Source of the DNA: Argentina anserina
Lineage: Eukaryota > Streptophyta > Magnoliopsida > Rosales > Rosaceae
Direction of reading: 5' to 3'
Length of the DNA stretch: 64,000 nt
Assembly (NCBI RefSeq): GCF_933775445.1
Contig: NC_065873.1
Coordinates: 7,254,001-7,318,000, forward strand
This document shows positions 49,801 through 64,000 of the stretch, one piece after another. The position numbers and the translations under genes are program-made. Position 1 is the first letter of the stretch. Each line of letters opens with the position of its first letter. The notes below the pieces were generated by a model that worked only from the letters and a program-made list of their open reading frames with translations, did no database searches and was not told where the DNA came from.

Positions 49801-52358
49801 TCTTTTCAAAGAACTCCACTCCATGAACCAATGGAGGTCAAAGAGACAGGTACTCCGGCAACAAAAATAAATAAATAAAGAGAGGTAAAAATTTACCTCT
49901 AATCTTTCCTAAGAAACAAAAAATATATAAAAGATACGAATAGTACCTTCTCTCCCGTCACAGGATCTGTAACAGGATTTTCAACAACAGCCTGCCTTAG
50001 AAAAACGTTACCCCTAGTAGCCCGAAATAAAATCCTCTCAAATGCTAAAGACTTTCCCCTCGGAACAAGACCAGTGATAAACCCCAACTTGACTTGCTTT
50101 GATGGATCAGTAGATGATTCCTGAGAAGCAGTCAAACAACACGAGTTCACTCAGCAGAAGTAAAAGAAAGTGATTGGCTCATCAGCCAAGTTCAAGAAAA
50201 GAAATTTGAAATCCATACTTGGTCCAATAACGGTGTATCCAGGTCATCATCACCATTACGACGGGATTCATCTCTCTGCTGCAACCTCGCACTGCTTTCA
50301 GCTGAATGAAAAAACTCACCAGCCTGAAAAATAGTATATTAGTCCCATGACAGATGTATAGGCTAAGATAAACATGCAATTTGAGACAAAAGTTAGTGAG
50401 AAAACTCTAAATTAATACATCAAAGCCATAATCACTTCAATATTAATAATCAAAGACAACCTCATGTATGAATCCAAGATTTAAAATTCTCTGAACCGAC
50501 TCAGTTGGTGTAACAATATTTAATTTGCATTTCAACTCATATTACTATAATGCCTGCATTAGTACATAGCCAACACACATGATCTGATCATGAATATTTT
50601 GTGCTTTTGAACAGGTTATTGTCACCAACCAGTTCAGAACGTGTGTATTAATATGGTATTATTTGGACATGAGGCTATATGTTTCCATTCGTTTGGCTAC
50701 TTCTGTTGGTTGCTCTACTAACCTTCATAGGACGAGGGCATGCCGATCATTACAAGATGGAAAAACAAACACTTAAGGACATTTTTGTTATATCTTAGAT
50801 TTTATGTTTAAGCCGAGGTTAGAGAATAGAGAACAGAGCACTCACTCCCTTCTCAAACTAGCATTTATCCTTTGCTTTTTCCATAAATAAAAGTAACAAT
50901 AATCATGAACATATGGACTCTCACATGAGAAAATGAGCGTGATCTGATATCCCAATTAACACTAATGTAGTAGCAGAGACATAACAAGCAGAAGGGAAGT
51001 TACCTTTTGCAGGACGAGCTTATATTCTACAAGTTCATTATATGAACGCTGCAACTTATCACCATTAGCATTAATCTCTATCAGCTCGGCCTCAAGCTCA
51101 CCAAGTTTTACCTAGCATACACACAATAAGTAGTGTTAAGACATGCAATACCAAGCATCTTTTGCTAGACAATAAACATCACATCTTGTAATACCTCCAG
51201 ATCATCTACATTGAGGTCCACTTGTCTTAAAGACTTTGGAGGAGGCAGACCAGACTTTAACATTTGGTCCTTGAAGAAACGTAATTTGCGTGCCATCTCA
51301 CCACATCTTTTGATCTACATAGATAAAACAAACCAATTGGGCAGTCAACCAATATGCAAACATAAGTCCTAGGTAATTAAAATAAATATTAAATTTCCTC
51401 AAAGAAACTGGATGTCAAAGACCTTTTCAAGATTCATCTTTGGTTGGAAACAATTTGAAACATTTCAAAAGAAAACCAAGTGATACCAAGAAACACTAAA
51501 CCAGATATAGAAAATAGTGTGAGGTTAAACAATTGATTAAAATAACTTGACCAAACTCAAAATGAGGTACTTTGTAAGTGCAACTGTCTCTATTTGCACA
51601 CACCCTAGGATGCGGAAGAGCTAAAAACGCACTTGAATTACATGCTTTGGCTAATTAAGCCAACTTCCAAAATTATATCGGTTTAGTGCAGCAGCATTCA
51701 TCTATTTTTCAATTATGTTAACTCAAGTCAGGTCTAGTGCTAAAGTGATCATAAAGTTTATGGGGATATGAAACTTATCAGAATGTAAGTTCTAGGTTTA
51801 GCTATGAACTATTGTTTAATAGAAAGTCCCATCTCTTGGTAAGATAGGAGCATAAACACACCTGAGTAGCATAAGTCCTCTGAAACGGGCTCTTCTCAGA
51901 ATTCAGCTGGAGCAAGTGAATCATTGAAATTATTAGTTGCAAGGAACAAAACAATATATATATATCTAAAAGCAGAGTGCTTCATCTTAATCAGGAACTA
52001 AATAGTTCGCATTGCGTTTTCACAGAGCTAAAACACACACTGAGATAATCACCGCCGTTTTGATCGCGATCGACATAAGAATCGATTGATTGATCAAAAA
52101 ACACAGATGCGAAAGCAATAAGCAGCAGTCTATACAAGTAATTAAAAAGCCCCAAAATCGGTGGAAAGAATCGCAGGAAAGAATGAAATGGAATTGGAAT
52201 AGAGAGAAAGGGAGAGGGATTACATCTTTGAATTGGAGGAGGGCGAGGTCGCCGAGATAAGAGACGGTGAGGTGGGCGGACTCGATGGGGATGATGATCT
52301 GGACGAGCTGCATAGGCTCCGACCTCAACAGATCCATGGGGGGACAGCATCCTCCCAT
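37851..52358 (-). CDS. V-type proton ATPase subunit a (VHA-a), 813 aa, 18 exons
   Basis: The membrane subunit of the vacuolar/trans-Golgi proton pump; it forms the half-channels for protons and anchors the stator. Exons, minus strand: 52358-52224, 51906-51862, 51314-51195, 51111-51004, 50323-50219, 50120-49947, 49293-49156, 42494-42387, 42244-42137, 42021-41873, 41216-41063, 40170-40010, 39927-39721, 39539-39356, 39254-39171, 39064-38868, 38342-38283, 38055-37851. All junctions are GT-AG and in phase (2,442 nt). The cytosolic N-half starts [20 protein letters not shown] and includes a coiled segment ([20 protein letters not shown]). The membrane half includes [30 protein letters not shown] and [13 protein letters not shown]. 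The essential proton-transfer Arg is R721 in [17 protein letters not shown]. The C-terminus is [11 protein letters not shown]. Intron 7 (42495-49155) contains a complete copia element in antisense orientation, yet all exons are intact. The length fits plant VHA-a1/a2/a3 (about 815-820 aa); which paralogue is not certain. Confidence 0.96.
42649..43110 (+). repeat. 5' LTR of the Tnt1-like element (462 bp)
   Basis: Carries a clear TATA box (TATAAATA, 42836-42843) in a TTGATATAAATAGGGC context, probably starting the genomic RNA about 30 bases downstream. Confidence 0.95.
43113..43125 (+). other. Primer-binding site of the Tnt1-like element
   Basis: TGGTATCAAGAGC, two bases after the 5' LTR. It differs from the usual copia TGGTATCAGAGC by one extra A. 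Confidence 0.75.
43140..47208 (+). pseudogene. Copia gag-pol polyprotein with one frameshift and one stop
   Basis: Starts at ATG 43140, just after the primer site. Domains: gag ([18 protein letters not shown]); CCHC knuckle at about residue 240 ([14 protein letters not shown]); protease at about 300 ([12 protein letters not shown]); integrase HHCC ([12 protein letters not shown] ... CKYCTLGK) and catalytic acids in HTDVWGPAS and [10 protein letters not shown], with the Glu in NGVAERMNR; reverse transcriptase with YVDD at 46237-46248; RNase H ([30 protein letters not shown]); C-terminus [11 protein letters not shown] at 47206-47208. One extra base near 44868-44873, inside the integrase after EGITRQ, shifts the frame. 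A TGA at 46183-46185, where related elements have a Cys codon, interrupts the reverse transcriptase just before YVDD. Otherwise the reading is continuous. Relatives are Tnt1 and other Tork-clade elements. Confidence 0.9.
47366..47827 (+). repeat. 3' LTR of the Tnt1-like element (462 bp)
   Basis: Reads identical to 42649-43110. It is preceded by CCAAGGTGGAGAT and followed by the GATTG duplication. Confidence 0.95.
47833..49155. other. Remainder of VHA-a intron 7: GC-rich relic and local duplication
   Basis: At about 48000-48570 the sequence is more GC-rich than the surrounding intron, with open frames in both strands but no recognisable domain. It may be an old transposon remnant. At 48764-48936 two imperfect copies of a unit containing 'TGGAAGGTTCTAGAGC' and 'ATGAAGGTTACAAATATGTC' lie in tandem. 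Nothing else is seen. Confidence 0.4.
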
Positions 52359-52366
52359 ATTCTCTG

Positions 52367-52368
<2 letters not shown>

Positions 52369-52409
<41 letters not shown>
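52369..52409 (-). repeat. (GA)n microsatellite in the VHA-a 5' leader
   Basis: About 20 GA units on the gene strand, about 10 bases upstream of the ATG at 52358 and so probably transcribed in the 5' UTR. GA runs near plant starts can bind BPC/GAGA factors (family knowledge). The exact length is likely variable. Confidence 0.85.
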
Positions 52410-52412
<3 letters not shown>

Positions 52413-54959
52413 TGATTTGGATTTGGATTTGGAATTGGAATTGTGGCTCTGTGTGTATAAATTGAGTTGTGAGGCACAAACAGTCAAAAACCCAGAGAGA
52501 GAGATGATTCTCGACTCTCGAGTATTTTAGAGTATTACTGGGATGTTTGTATGATTAAATCCTCCAATCTTGTTTGTTTGTTTCTTTGCCACACAACTCG
52601 CCACCCCGCAAAGCTCCACGTCCCACCGGGTCCTCATCCCTTCTTCTAGTATTTATGTTTGGGTCCTACCCCTACTACGCTTCTACGTTTGAGGGAAATT
52701 TCCTACAATTTTCCATGGCTTTTTCAATTTTTTTTTTTTCGTTTAGCTCCCTCAGTTTTTTCTTCCTTTCTATCTCATTTTAGAGCATCTATTTTTTTTT
52801 AAGAAAACCACTTAGTTTATAAAAATGATAAAAAAATGTCAATAGTCATTACATATCCCTCCGCTACTATCTCTAAATAGTCAAGAGGCTTGTGAGCATA
52901 CTCACAATGATACATAGCATATGACTAATTCTACATAACACATTACTTATTCATCATACAACTACGACTGAACATAATTGTACGACATTAAAAACTTAAA
53001 CACATGAAGAAGCCTTAAGGAGCATACCAAGCCCATCTCCCCAGGCCTCAGCCCCAGCCCAGATGCGTGAGGCCCAACGCCAAGCCAAACTTTTTGCCCA
53101 ATCAGCAGCAACAATCTCGATGTCACCGACATCAGCAGCGACCAACCTTTCCCCAGCGCTAGCAACTGGGACCCAAAAGGATCACAACACCGAACACCTA
53201 GGATCGATTGAGTCACCACCAAGAGACCCGCACCACACAGAACCATCGCAACCCAGCCTTGAAACAACCTCTGGCATGCGTGCCCTTGTGCAGATCTGGC
53301 AGCACCTCCCCTACAATCGACGCCTCTTGCATACGCCGTCACCATGATCTGAATCCAAAAACTCTCATCATGGTTGAAGAAGCCACCAAAGAGGAGCTTC
53401 TCGCCACCAAAACGATCCACGCCGAGATCCTTAGCATGGCCGCTAACCACGATCGACGTCCCCCTTGCAAGCAGAATGAGGCCGCCAATCGAAACCCTAG
53501 GTTTTGCCTTCCCAGGTTGATCTGAAGTATCTGGAGTCACCCGCATATTTTCGTTTCAACTCTTTTCCTTGGGGACTGATTGGTTATCTCATTTTAGAGC
53601 CTTCATTTTATGTTGCATAAATATTTCTTTTTCTTTTTAAACAAGAGAAATCTTGTTGAACATTTCATTAAGAGTACCACGGATTGAAGTTAGGTGTAAT
53701 CTGATGATAACAACCAAGTCGACCCACACAGTTCAAGCCAAACTAGCTAACTGGTCACAATCTACCGCAAGTTTGATCATATCGATGTTTTAATTAGACA
53801 AGTTGATTTTTATCGACTCTAACAGTCTCATTCGAACCTAATTAATACAATATACCTCTGCATTGTGCAAGCCAACAAGCAAAGAATAACCAATGAAAGC
53901 CCAACAACCTAGCCCATACAAAACAAGCTTGAGCAACTAGAACTAGAGGGGAAAAGGGCCACTGCTAACCAATGTCGCCGCAAATGTTGCATCACTAAAC
54001 AAGAAGTCTTAACTATGCATGGTCGCGTCGTATATGCATATGCTTCCAAACCAGGAACAAAAAAAATGTAGATAGAGTCGCTCGAGCAGTTAGAAAGTTG
54101 CACTAATTAAACCACCAAGAAGACAAACATGACCACCTATGTGACAAAACGAGACACCATTGAATAGAAGGAGTCACAAGTTGGAACTGTGATGTATCAC
54201 AAATTCATATATAAATATAATAAAATTAAATATTTAAATCAACTAAGCATATCATACAAACACTAAAACATATATCTAAAGAATAATATAATTTAAGAGT
54301 TTAGACTTTGTTAATGCAGTGTACTACGACGGTGAAGTTCACTCCACTACGCTAATCTGTATCGCGCCATGCTTCTTGTCCTTTTTCATGTCACAAGTAG
54401 CACAACTTGTTAGTGGAGACCACAGTGGCGTGGTCTTCAACTCTCTGATGCTCAAGTCAGGCGAATGGTAATTTTGGCAGAGTAACAGTGAATAGCCAGT
54501 TTACTTGAAATGTCAAAGGGTTTGGCCTTTAATAGCTGAGTAGAGGGGAGCCAAGCATTCATTTCCCAATGTGCCACTTGCTCCATCTAAAAGTGTTTCC
54601 TGGAGCCATCTTCGGGGGGCGTGTGAGGGTGCGTCCATAGTCAGATTAAGTCGTGCTACGGCCCACTGCGTAGTTGGCGTGGTTAGCTCCACGCTGGTGT
54701 TGTGGGTTCGAGCTTTGCTTGGGTTTAGCTGTGTTCATTTCAGTGCTGATTATGGCTAGACATAAGTCTATGCCAACAGACTTTCAGTATAACTATATAA
54801 GACGGGAAAATTTTACTAACCATACATCATGTATGACCCACTATTAATATATGTACATCAAGTTCTAAAATATAAACTTGAGTACACCAAATTATAATCC
54901 TGACCCCTTATACATACACGACGTTAATGACGTCGTCAATTTCTTTAACATATGACAAA
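52410..54959. other. VHA-a upstream region and repeat-like DNA
   Basis: The first few hundred bases are VHA-a promoter. At 52962-53546 a GC-rich block carries a 194-codon open frame on the minus strand (and shorter ones on plus) with no known domain. Its minus strand continues into a 'TTAATGAAATGTTCAAC' tail near 53665, which resembles the 3' end of a non-LTR retroelement. No host gene is seen in 53700-54960. Confidence 0.35.
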
Positions 54960-56734
54960 CTTTAAAGGGTAAAATAGTCTCTCTCTATGAGCCCCAAATT
55001 TTTTTTGTTCTTTCTGACGTAATTTGTAGTTTAATAGTCTTGTATTGAACTACACGTCATCACGAGTGTGCGAGTATTCACGGAATATTTTTCCGATGAT
55101 CGGTTAATTTTCTACACGTTTACTAAGTTTACAGAATTTTAAAAACGTTTTTCGCAAAATTACATTTGGGTTTTGGTTTTGGGCTTGAGAGAAGCCCAAG
55201 CCTCTCTTTAAAACCCGAGCCAGGCCATTTTAGCCCATGATCCCTCTCTCTCTTTTTTCTTTTCCTCTTCTTCTTTTTCTGTCTCGACCTCATCTCTCTC
55301 TCTCAACCCAGAGACCGACGACTTTGACCGGCCGCACCGCCGATGTCCGGCCACGTCAGGGCACGCCACCACTGCCATTATCTCTCCCTCGATGAGCTCT
55401 ACAAAATCCAGTTATTGCATGTGAGATTCGAATTAATTTCCGGCGGGGTCAAGGTTGAAGCTGTGCGACGCCGACGGGGTTTCTCTTCGAGTTTGGACCT
55501 CCGACGATCTCGATTCTTCAATTCTAGGTAATCCCGAGCCTCTATAACATTTATAGCTACATTTCTTTGTCGATCAGTTACACCGAGCCATAAACTCCAT
55601 TTCATTTCCTGGTTTTCGCCGCCATGGAGCTTGAAGCTCCGACAACTGAGTTTCATCGAGCCACCGGCCCAGTCGAGCTTGGAGTGAACCCAGAAACGTA
55701 GCAGCATCCTAGGAGATTGGTGGAGGACCTCGGACGAGCAGCAACAGCTTGAAATCGTGGAGGAGGAGCACAACGGCGACTGGTTTCGTCATTGCTCTTC
55801 ATTGAGGTATAAAACGACTTCGTCTCTCTCTGATTTTGGTATAGTTGTGTTCGATTTGACGTTTTGATTCATTCTATATAATTGCATGTTGGATTGAGGT
55901 GGTTTTCTGCCGGATTTTGGCCGGATTGCATATCGGAGGAACAAAGGATTAAACACCCTGGTTTTTACCATTTTACTGTTTTATTGTGGAGTGAAATTAC
56001 CAAAATAACCCTGTAACTTTCGATGATTACAGTCCTATCCCTGGCAAAAAAATGGGTTTAAAAAGTTACTGTTTTACCTAAATTGTAAATATTTGACTTT
56101 TTATCTAAGCCATTTTAACCTTTCTTTTTTAGGATTTTTGATCTATCTCAGATTAAAGAGAATTAGTAACTTCCCACTAAAGACGTAATATTAGCTTGTC
56201 AGATAAACGTAAACTCGATCAGGATTGTTAAACTCGATTTCTGATCCTAATCAAGGAACTCTTAAGCGTGATATTACATTAAATATTTCCATTTTTATCA
56301 GTTATTCGTGTCTTAAATCTAAGATACGAATATCCATTAAGTCAAATCCACACTCACCTTTGTTAAATCAACCTTACATCCCGAGATCTCAACTCGGACG
56401 GTTAATCTAATCGAATCGTTGATAATTATTAAATCTACTAAAAAGAATCGACGATAATTTATTACTTCCCTTTTTCATTACTTGTTTAGTTACGTGATGA
56501 ACTCAATGGATGCGATTCTACGCGAAGCACGAGGAGTGAGACTTGGGGCGCGGACTTCGCCAATGCCATCCCAGGTAAGGTGGCCGCCCGTTAGGATGAG
56601 CCGATACCTTCCGGGTTAGTGGTTTTCTATATGTAAAAATATATATGTGTAAGATGGTGTTTTTACAGTGCGACTAGGCCCAAAATCGATCGAGGAAATG
56701 ATCTAAGAATGATTTTGTTGTGATTGATCGGACT

Positions 56735-56895
56735 TGATAGTAACAACAACAATTCACTTGTAACAGCAGCGATTCACTTATAACAGCATCGATTCTCTTC
56801 TAACGGCACAAATTTGCTTGACCGTAACAGCAGCAAGTCGAATTTACACGAAACTTACAGAAGGCATAGCAGCAAATCAAATTCACATGTAACTT
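56735..56895 (+). repeat. Degenerate AACAGCAGC-type tandem repeat
   Basis: Several imperfect units of about 22-28 bases (GTAACAGCAGCGATTCACTT, ATAACAGCATCGATTCTCTT and variants) within the LTR-like block. Confidence 0.6.
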
Positions 56896-57924
56896 ACAGA
56901 GGGCATGGTATGGGAGCTGGATGCTTGTGAGTTTAGTACATATGGGATTGCATGATTTGGATGATGATTAAGGTGTGGTGGGTAAAGGTTTGAAGAAGAG
57001 AGATATTACTTGAAGCTACTAGGTTTTTCTGGGTTGGGATGAGATGAGATGAGTTGGAATGAATTGGGATGAATCTTCCCCAAGTTGGAATGAGTCCCCC
57101 CCAATCCTCATGAATCCCCCCTCTTTATAGTGGAGCTGGGAAAGGAAGGAGAGCCTCAAGGACCGCTGGTTTCTTGGATTCTTCTTCATCTCGGATGTGT
57201 GGTCTATGGATAGGGGCGATGATGGCAGAAGTAGGTTGGCACCTTGGTGCTACTGTCACCAACCAAAGATTATGGGCTCTTTAAATCATGCTCAAAAGAA
57301 GTTGTGGGGATAGGAAATCAAAGAGATCTTAGAAGATCTAGGTGTGATTTGAGCTCCCTAGTTTTCTAGTGTTGCCGGAAAGGGCTGAGCACCAGTCTCA
57401 ACAGCAAAAAGAGAGAACGTGCCTTCTGTTTGAGGAAGAAGCAGCTGGGATGGATTTGGGCCTTGGGTTATATGATGGGTTTGGGCCAGAAATGGGCATT
57501 TGCTTTATTGGGTTGAAGATCCCTTTCTCTACTAGCCCAATGTCGAATTTAAAGCCACATAATGTATGAATTTTGGTTCCTAAGCCCAAAATTTATTTAC
57601 GTGCTCTATTTTGACGATGGGCCTCACAAGCTCCGTTACCTTCCATACCACGACCCTCATGTAATCCCCAAAGCGTAGCTTGGGTCTACGAGAATTGCAT
57701 GACGTGTTTTAATTTATGCTTGGCTTGATATTAAGCTTGGCGTGATTTTAGGACCGTTGATTCGGTTCTTCGCATGTCGGGTCTTGACTTTGGGCTTGTG
57801 GAAAAAAAGGGATCAACAATATGTAATATGTCTTTATCGTCTGCATGCTTACATTTGCACTTTATTTTGGTCGTTATGTCTTGAGATTGACTTTCTATTT
57901 TATGCATGATTATAAGTCGATGAT

Positions 57925-58092
57925 TTCGTGTACTGATGTTTGGCACCATATGTTTATTATTATATGGTGAATCCGTGTACTGATGTCTTGCACCATGAAT
58001 TATCCATGGTAATTGTTGATGTCCTGATGTCCGACGCGTTGTGACTTAATTTACGGTGATAACCGTGTCCTGATATCTAGCACCGTAGTTTT
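57925..58092 (+). repeat. Degenerate tandem repeat, 'CGTGTACTGATGT..GCACCAT' type
   Basis: About four imperfect units of 40-60 bases, each with a (G)TGT(A/C)CTGAT(G/A)T core followed by (G/A)GCACC or a variant, and with alternating ATGGTGAATCC/ACGGTGATAACC spacers. Confidence 0.6.
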
Positions 58093-58328
58093 ATGATTTT
58101 AGTGCATTATTATCTCTTGGTTCGCCCGAAGGCGAACCTTGGAGCCGGTCGGGTTATATACACCCCATCGGCATTTTTGATATTTCGAGCTGAGTCGCAT
58201 ATTTCACATGTGCATGATTTGTCTGACTTGTCCGATTTGTTTGACTTACCCTATTTGTCAAGAGACATGTCATTGTCTCGGTTTGACTTTCGTTACGTAT
58301 TTCTACGTTAACGGTCTATATATATACT

Positions 58329-58330
<2 letters not shown>

Positions 58331-58359
<29 letters not shown>

Positions 58360-58360
58360 C
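58331..58360. repeat. (TA)n microsatellite
   Basis: About 15 TA units inside the LTR-like block. Confidence 0.9.
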
Positions 58361-58849
58361 GGTTTTAAAACCTAACTACAATTGGGTCGTCTTACTCGAA
58401 TCAGGTTCGTGAGGACGAGGACTAGGTGCTAGTGGCGTTGCATCGCTCGTGGTCTATTTCCGGCACCTCGAAGCTAGTTTCCGGTGTGACTTCTTATTTA
58501 CCCGATCTCCGTTTATACTTCCACAATCGTACGACGCGTACTATATTACTTTGCATTTTCAGTCATGCGGTTGTTTCCTTTGGCCCATATTTATTGTGAT
58601 GACGTACTTTTCTCACGTCGTACTTGTACTTTTATTTTAATTGCTACCTTTCACTTATTTGTGTTAATCTAAATTTGAGCCTCATTTGCTGTGATGTTTA
58701 TTTTCTTTTATTTCTTTTCATTTCCTTTTAGCCTTGCAGTCGCAAGTAAGGGTGATCGATGCGTCAGATCCCGTATCGATTGCTTCTATTTCGGGACTGT
58801 GGCGATTACTGTTGCATTTCGGGACCGGAATTGGTCTTGGGGTGTGACA

Positions 58850-59880
58850 CTCTCGGTCCACTCCATTGATTTCCCAATACCATCATAACCACCACAAACA
58901 CCGTTGACACCTCCACCCCCAACCTTACATCAGTCTCTAGCACACTAACTTTGCCATCGTAGCCCTTGAAGTCAATCATTAAGATTTGTGTGTCGTACAA
59001 CGTATACCTACCAAGTGACCTTGTACGGACTACGGAGTAGATCGAAGGTGGTTGGTCTTGGCGGAGCCTTGTTGTTCTGGCATGATCCCGAAGAGCTTAC
59101 AAATGGATCCGACAACCAAATAAAATTGGATGAATATGATCTTGATCGGTTTGTTTGGTCTTGATCTTGGTTTTGTGGCGATGATCCGAAGCTGGGATGG
59201 TGAAATCAATGAAGGAGGGAAGATCATGATAGCGGGATGGTGAAGTGGCAGAGGATTTAATGGAGATATGATGACAAGCTTGAGCTTAGCAGTAGTTGAC
59301 AACATTTGGTTAGTCTATGGCTTTTGGTATTAAGGCTGGGGCACTCCCTTTGGCGCCAATTTATTATGTTTTATTTATTAACTTTAAGTTGCTTTAAGTT
59401 TTTAATAATATCTTACTCTGAGTTAGTGGGCTGAGTTGGGATTCAGTTTTATTTATGCATCTTGAGTGCCGGTGGTTAGTACTGCAACGAGTTCTTTAAA
59501 ATTATCAAATGTCGCATCCTCCTAATGATATGATGAAATGAAGTGTTGTAAGATAGTAATAGCATATCGCAAAAGTAATCTTAATTGTTTTATAATTACT
59601 TTGTATGAGTTTTATCTTTTCAAAATTAATATTTGTTTCAATTCTTACTAGTTTGTGCGTGTTTGATTATATAAGATCATGTGAGGCTCTTGTTAGTGTT
59701 TCAGTTGTTCTCTCTTACTAATTGTTCGGAGTTTAGGCGGTATATCTTCCTGTTTCTGTTTGTATTTAAACAGTTTCATTAATCGAAGGCTTTACGGCAG
59801 TCGCACCGGTTGTTACCTAAAAAAACCAATGAAAATGGAGGAAGATCAAAAGACCATCTAAACCCTTACCAAGTAACGTA
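58850..59880. other. Intergenic region upstream of MCM4
   Basis: No gene is seen. The minus-strand open frame at 59030-59305 has no motif. The right end is MCM4 promoter. Confidence 0.4.
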
Positions 59881-59883
59881 TCT

Positions 59884-59910
59884 GGCGGGAACATTACAGT
59901 CCCTTCCCGC
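59884..59910. promoter_or_regulatory. Paired E2F-type sites in the MCM4 promoter
   Basis: GGCGGGAA at 59884-59891 and, 12 bases on, TTCCCGC at 59904-59910 (followed by TAAAA, so its reverse strand reads TTTTAGCGGGAA) match the E2F consensus TTTSSCGC on opposite strands. They stand about 110-130 bases before the ATG. Plant MCM genes are E2F-regulated at G1/S, so the pair is well placed. Confidence 0.7.
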
Positions 59911-60017
59911 TAAAATTATTCTAAAAGGCAAACCCCCTCCGTGCAGAGTGAAGCTACCTCTCTCAAACCCTAATCCCTCTCCTTCTCTCTCTCTCTCTCT
60001 CTCTCTGACCAGTAACC

Positions 60018-64000
<3,983 letters not shown>

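Larger units (their letters stand above)
54960..58849 (+). mobile_element. Probable long LTR or gypsy-type non-coding remnant
   Basis: The block has a texture unlike host genes: many CG-containing words, pyrimidine-rich islands at 55240-55310, 'CGGAATATTTTTCCGATG' near 55080, several short tandem repeats, and an abrupt end GGGGTGTGACA at 58849, a common terminus of gypsy LTRs. No gag or pol is present and no second copy lies in the window, so it could be a solo LTR of about 3.8 kb. The left border and target duplication were not found. Short open frames inside (for example 55343-55531, 57369-57569) look non-genic. Confidence 0.4.

Noticed and set aside
52962..53546. 194-codon minus-strand open frame
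   Set aside because: No recognisable domain and a repeat-like context. It may be a retroelement remnant, not a supported gene.
56735..58092. Short spaced repeats considered as a CRISPR-like array
   Set aside because: Units are degenerate, spacing is irregular and the genome is a plant; they are tandem-repeat decay inside an LTR-like block.

Overview
This 64-kb window is nuclear DNA of a flowering plant. The evidence is GT-AG introns in AT-rich sequence, plant-specific gene families (purple acid phosphatase, RD19-type cysteine protease, plastid-type PRA isomerase, HAESA-like receptor kinase) and many plant-type transposable elements. It is a eudicot, perhaps a rosid such as Rosaceae, but the family cannot be proven from the sequence alone.

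Four genes can be followed exon by exon. (1) A 471-aa secreted purple acid phosphatase, 8 exons, minus strand, 9099-12210. (2) A 366-aa RD19/cathepsin-F-like cysteine protease, 4 exons, plus strand, 30130-32222. (3) An 813-aa V-type proton ATPase subunit a, 18 exons, minus strand, 37851-52358; its 6.7-kb intron 7 holds a complete LTR retrotransposon. (4) MCM4, plus strand, from 60018 and running off the right edge, with a single-base insertion in the zinc-finger exon. Four gene relics are also present: mitochondrial ribosomal protein uL15 (1069-2029), a plant transposon-associated family (5146-5988), phosphoribosylanthranilate isomerase PAI/TRP1 (33036-34115) and an LRR receptor kinase (36060-37060).

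The rest is mostly mobile DNA. A 912-bp foldback Mutator-like element with 409-bp arms and a 9-bp target duplication lies at 2060-2971. A 557-bp hAT-type element lies at 13414-13970, and a decayed antisense copia element (13977-19726) appears to have inserted into its target duplication. A copia deletion derivative (20242-26160) has intact LTRs and a perfect TSD; integrase and reverse transcriptase are lost and gag is fused in frame to a piece of RNase H. A Tnt1/Tork-like copia element (42649-47827) has LTRs that read as identical and a perfect TSD, so it inserted very recently. A small foldback element lies at 27602-27923. A long LTR-like, repeat-rich block lies at about 54960-58849.

The genes do not form a pathway; they are separately transcribed housekeeping or stress genes. 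No CRISPR array, operon, tRNA or rRNA gene was seen. I found no convincing wholly new biological system. The strongest leads are the gag-RNase H derivative, the fresh intronic insertion in the V-ATPase gene, the long hairpin MULE and the broken PAI gene.
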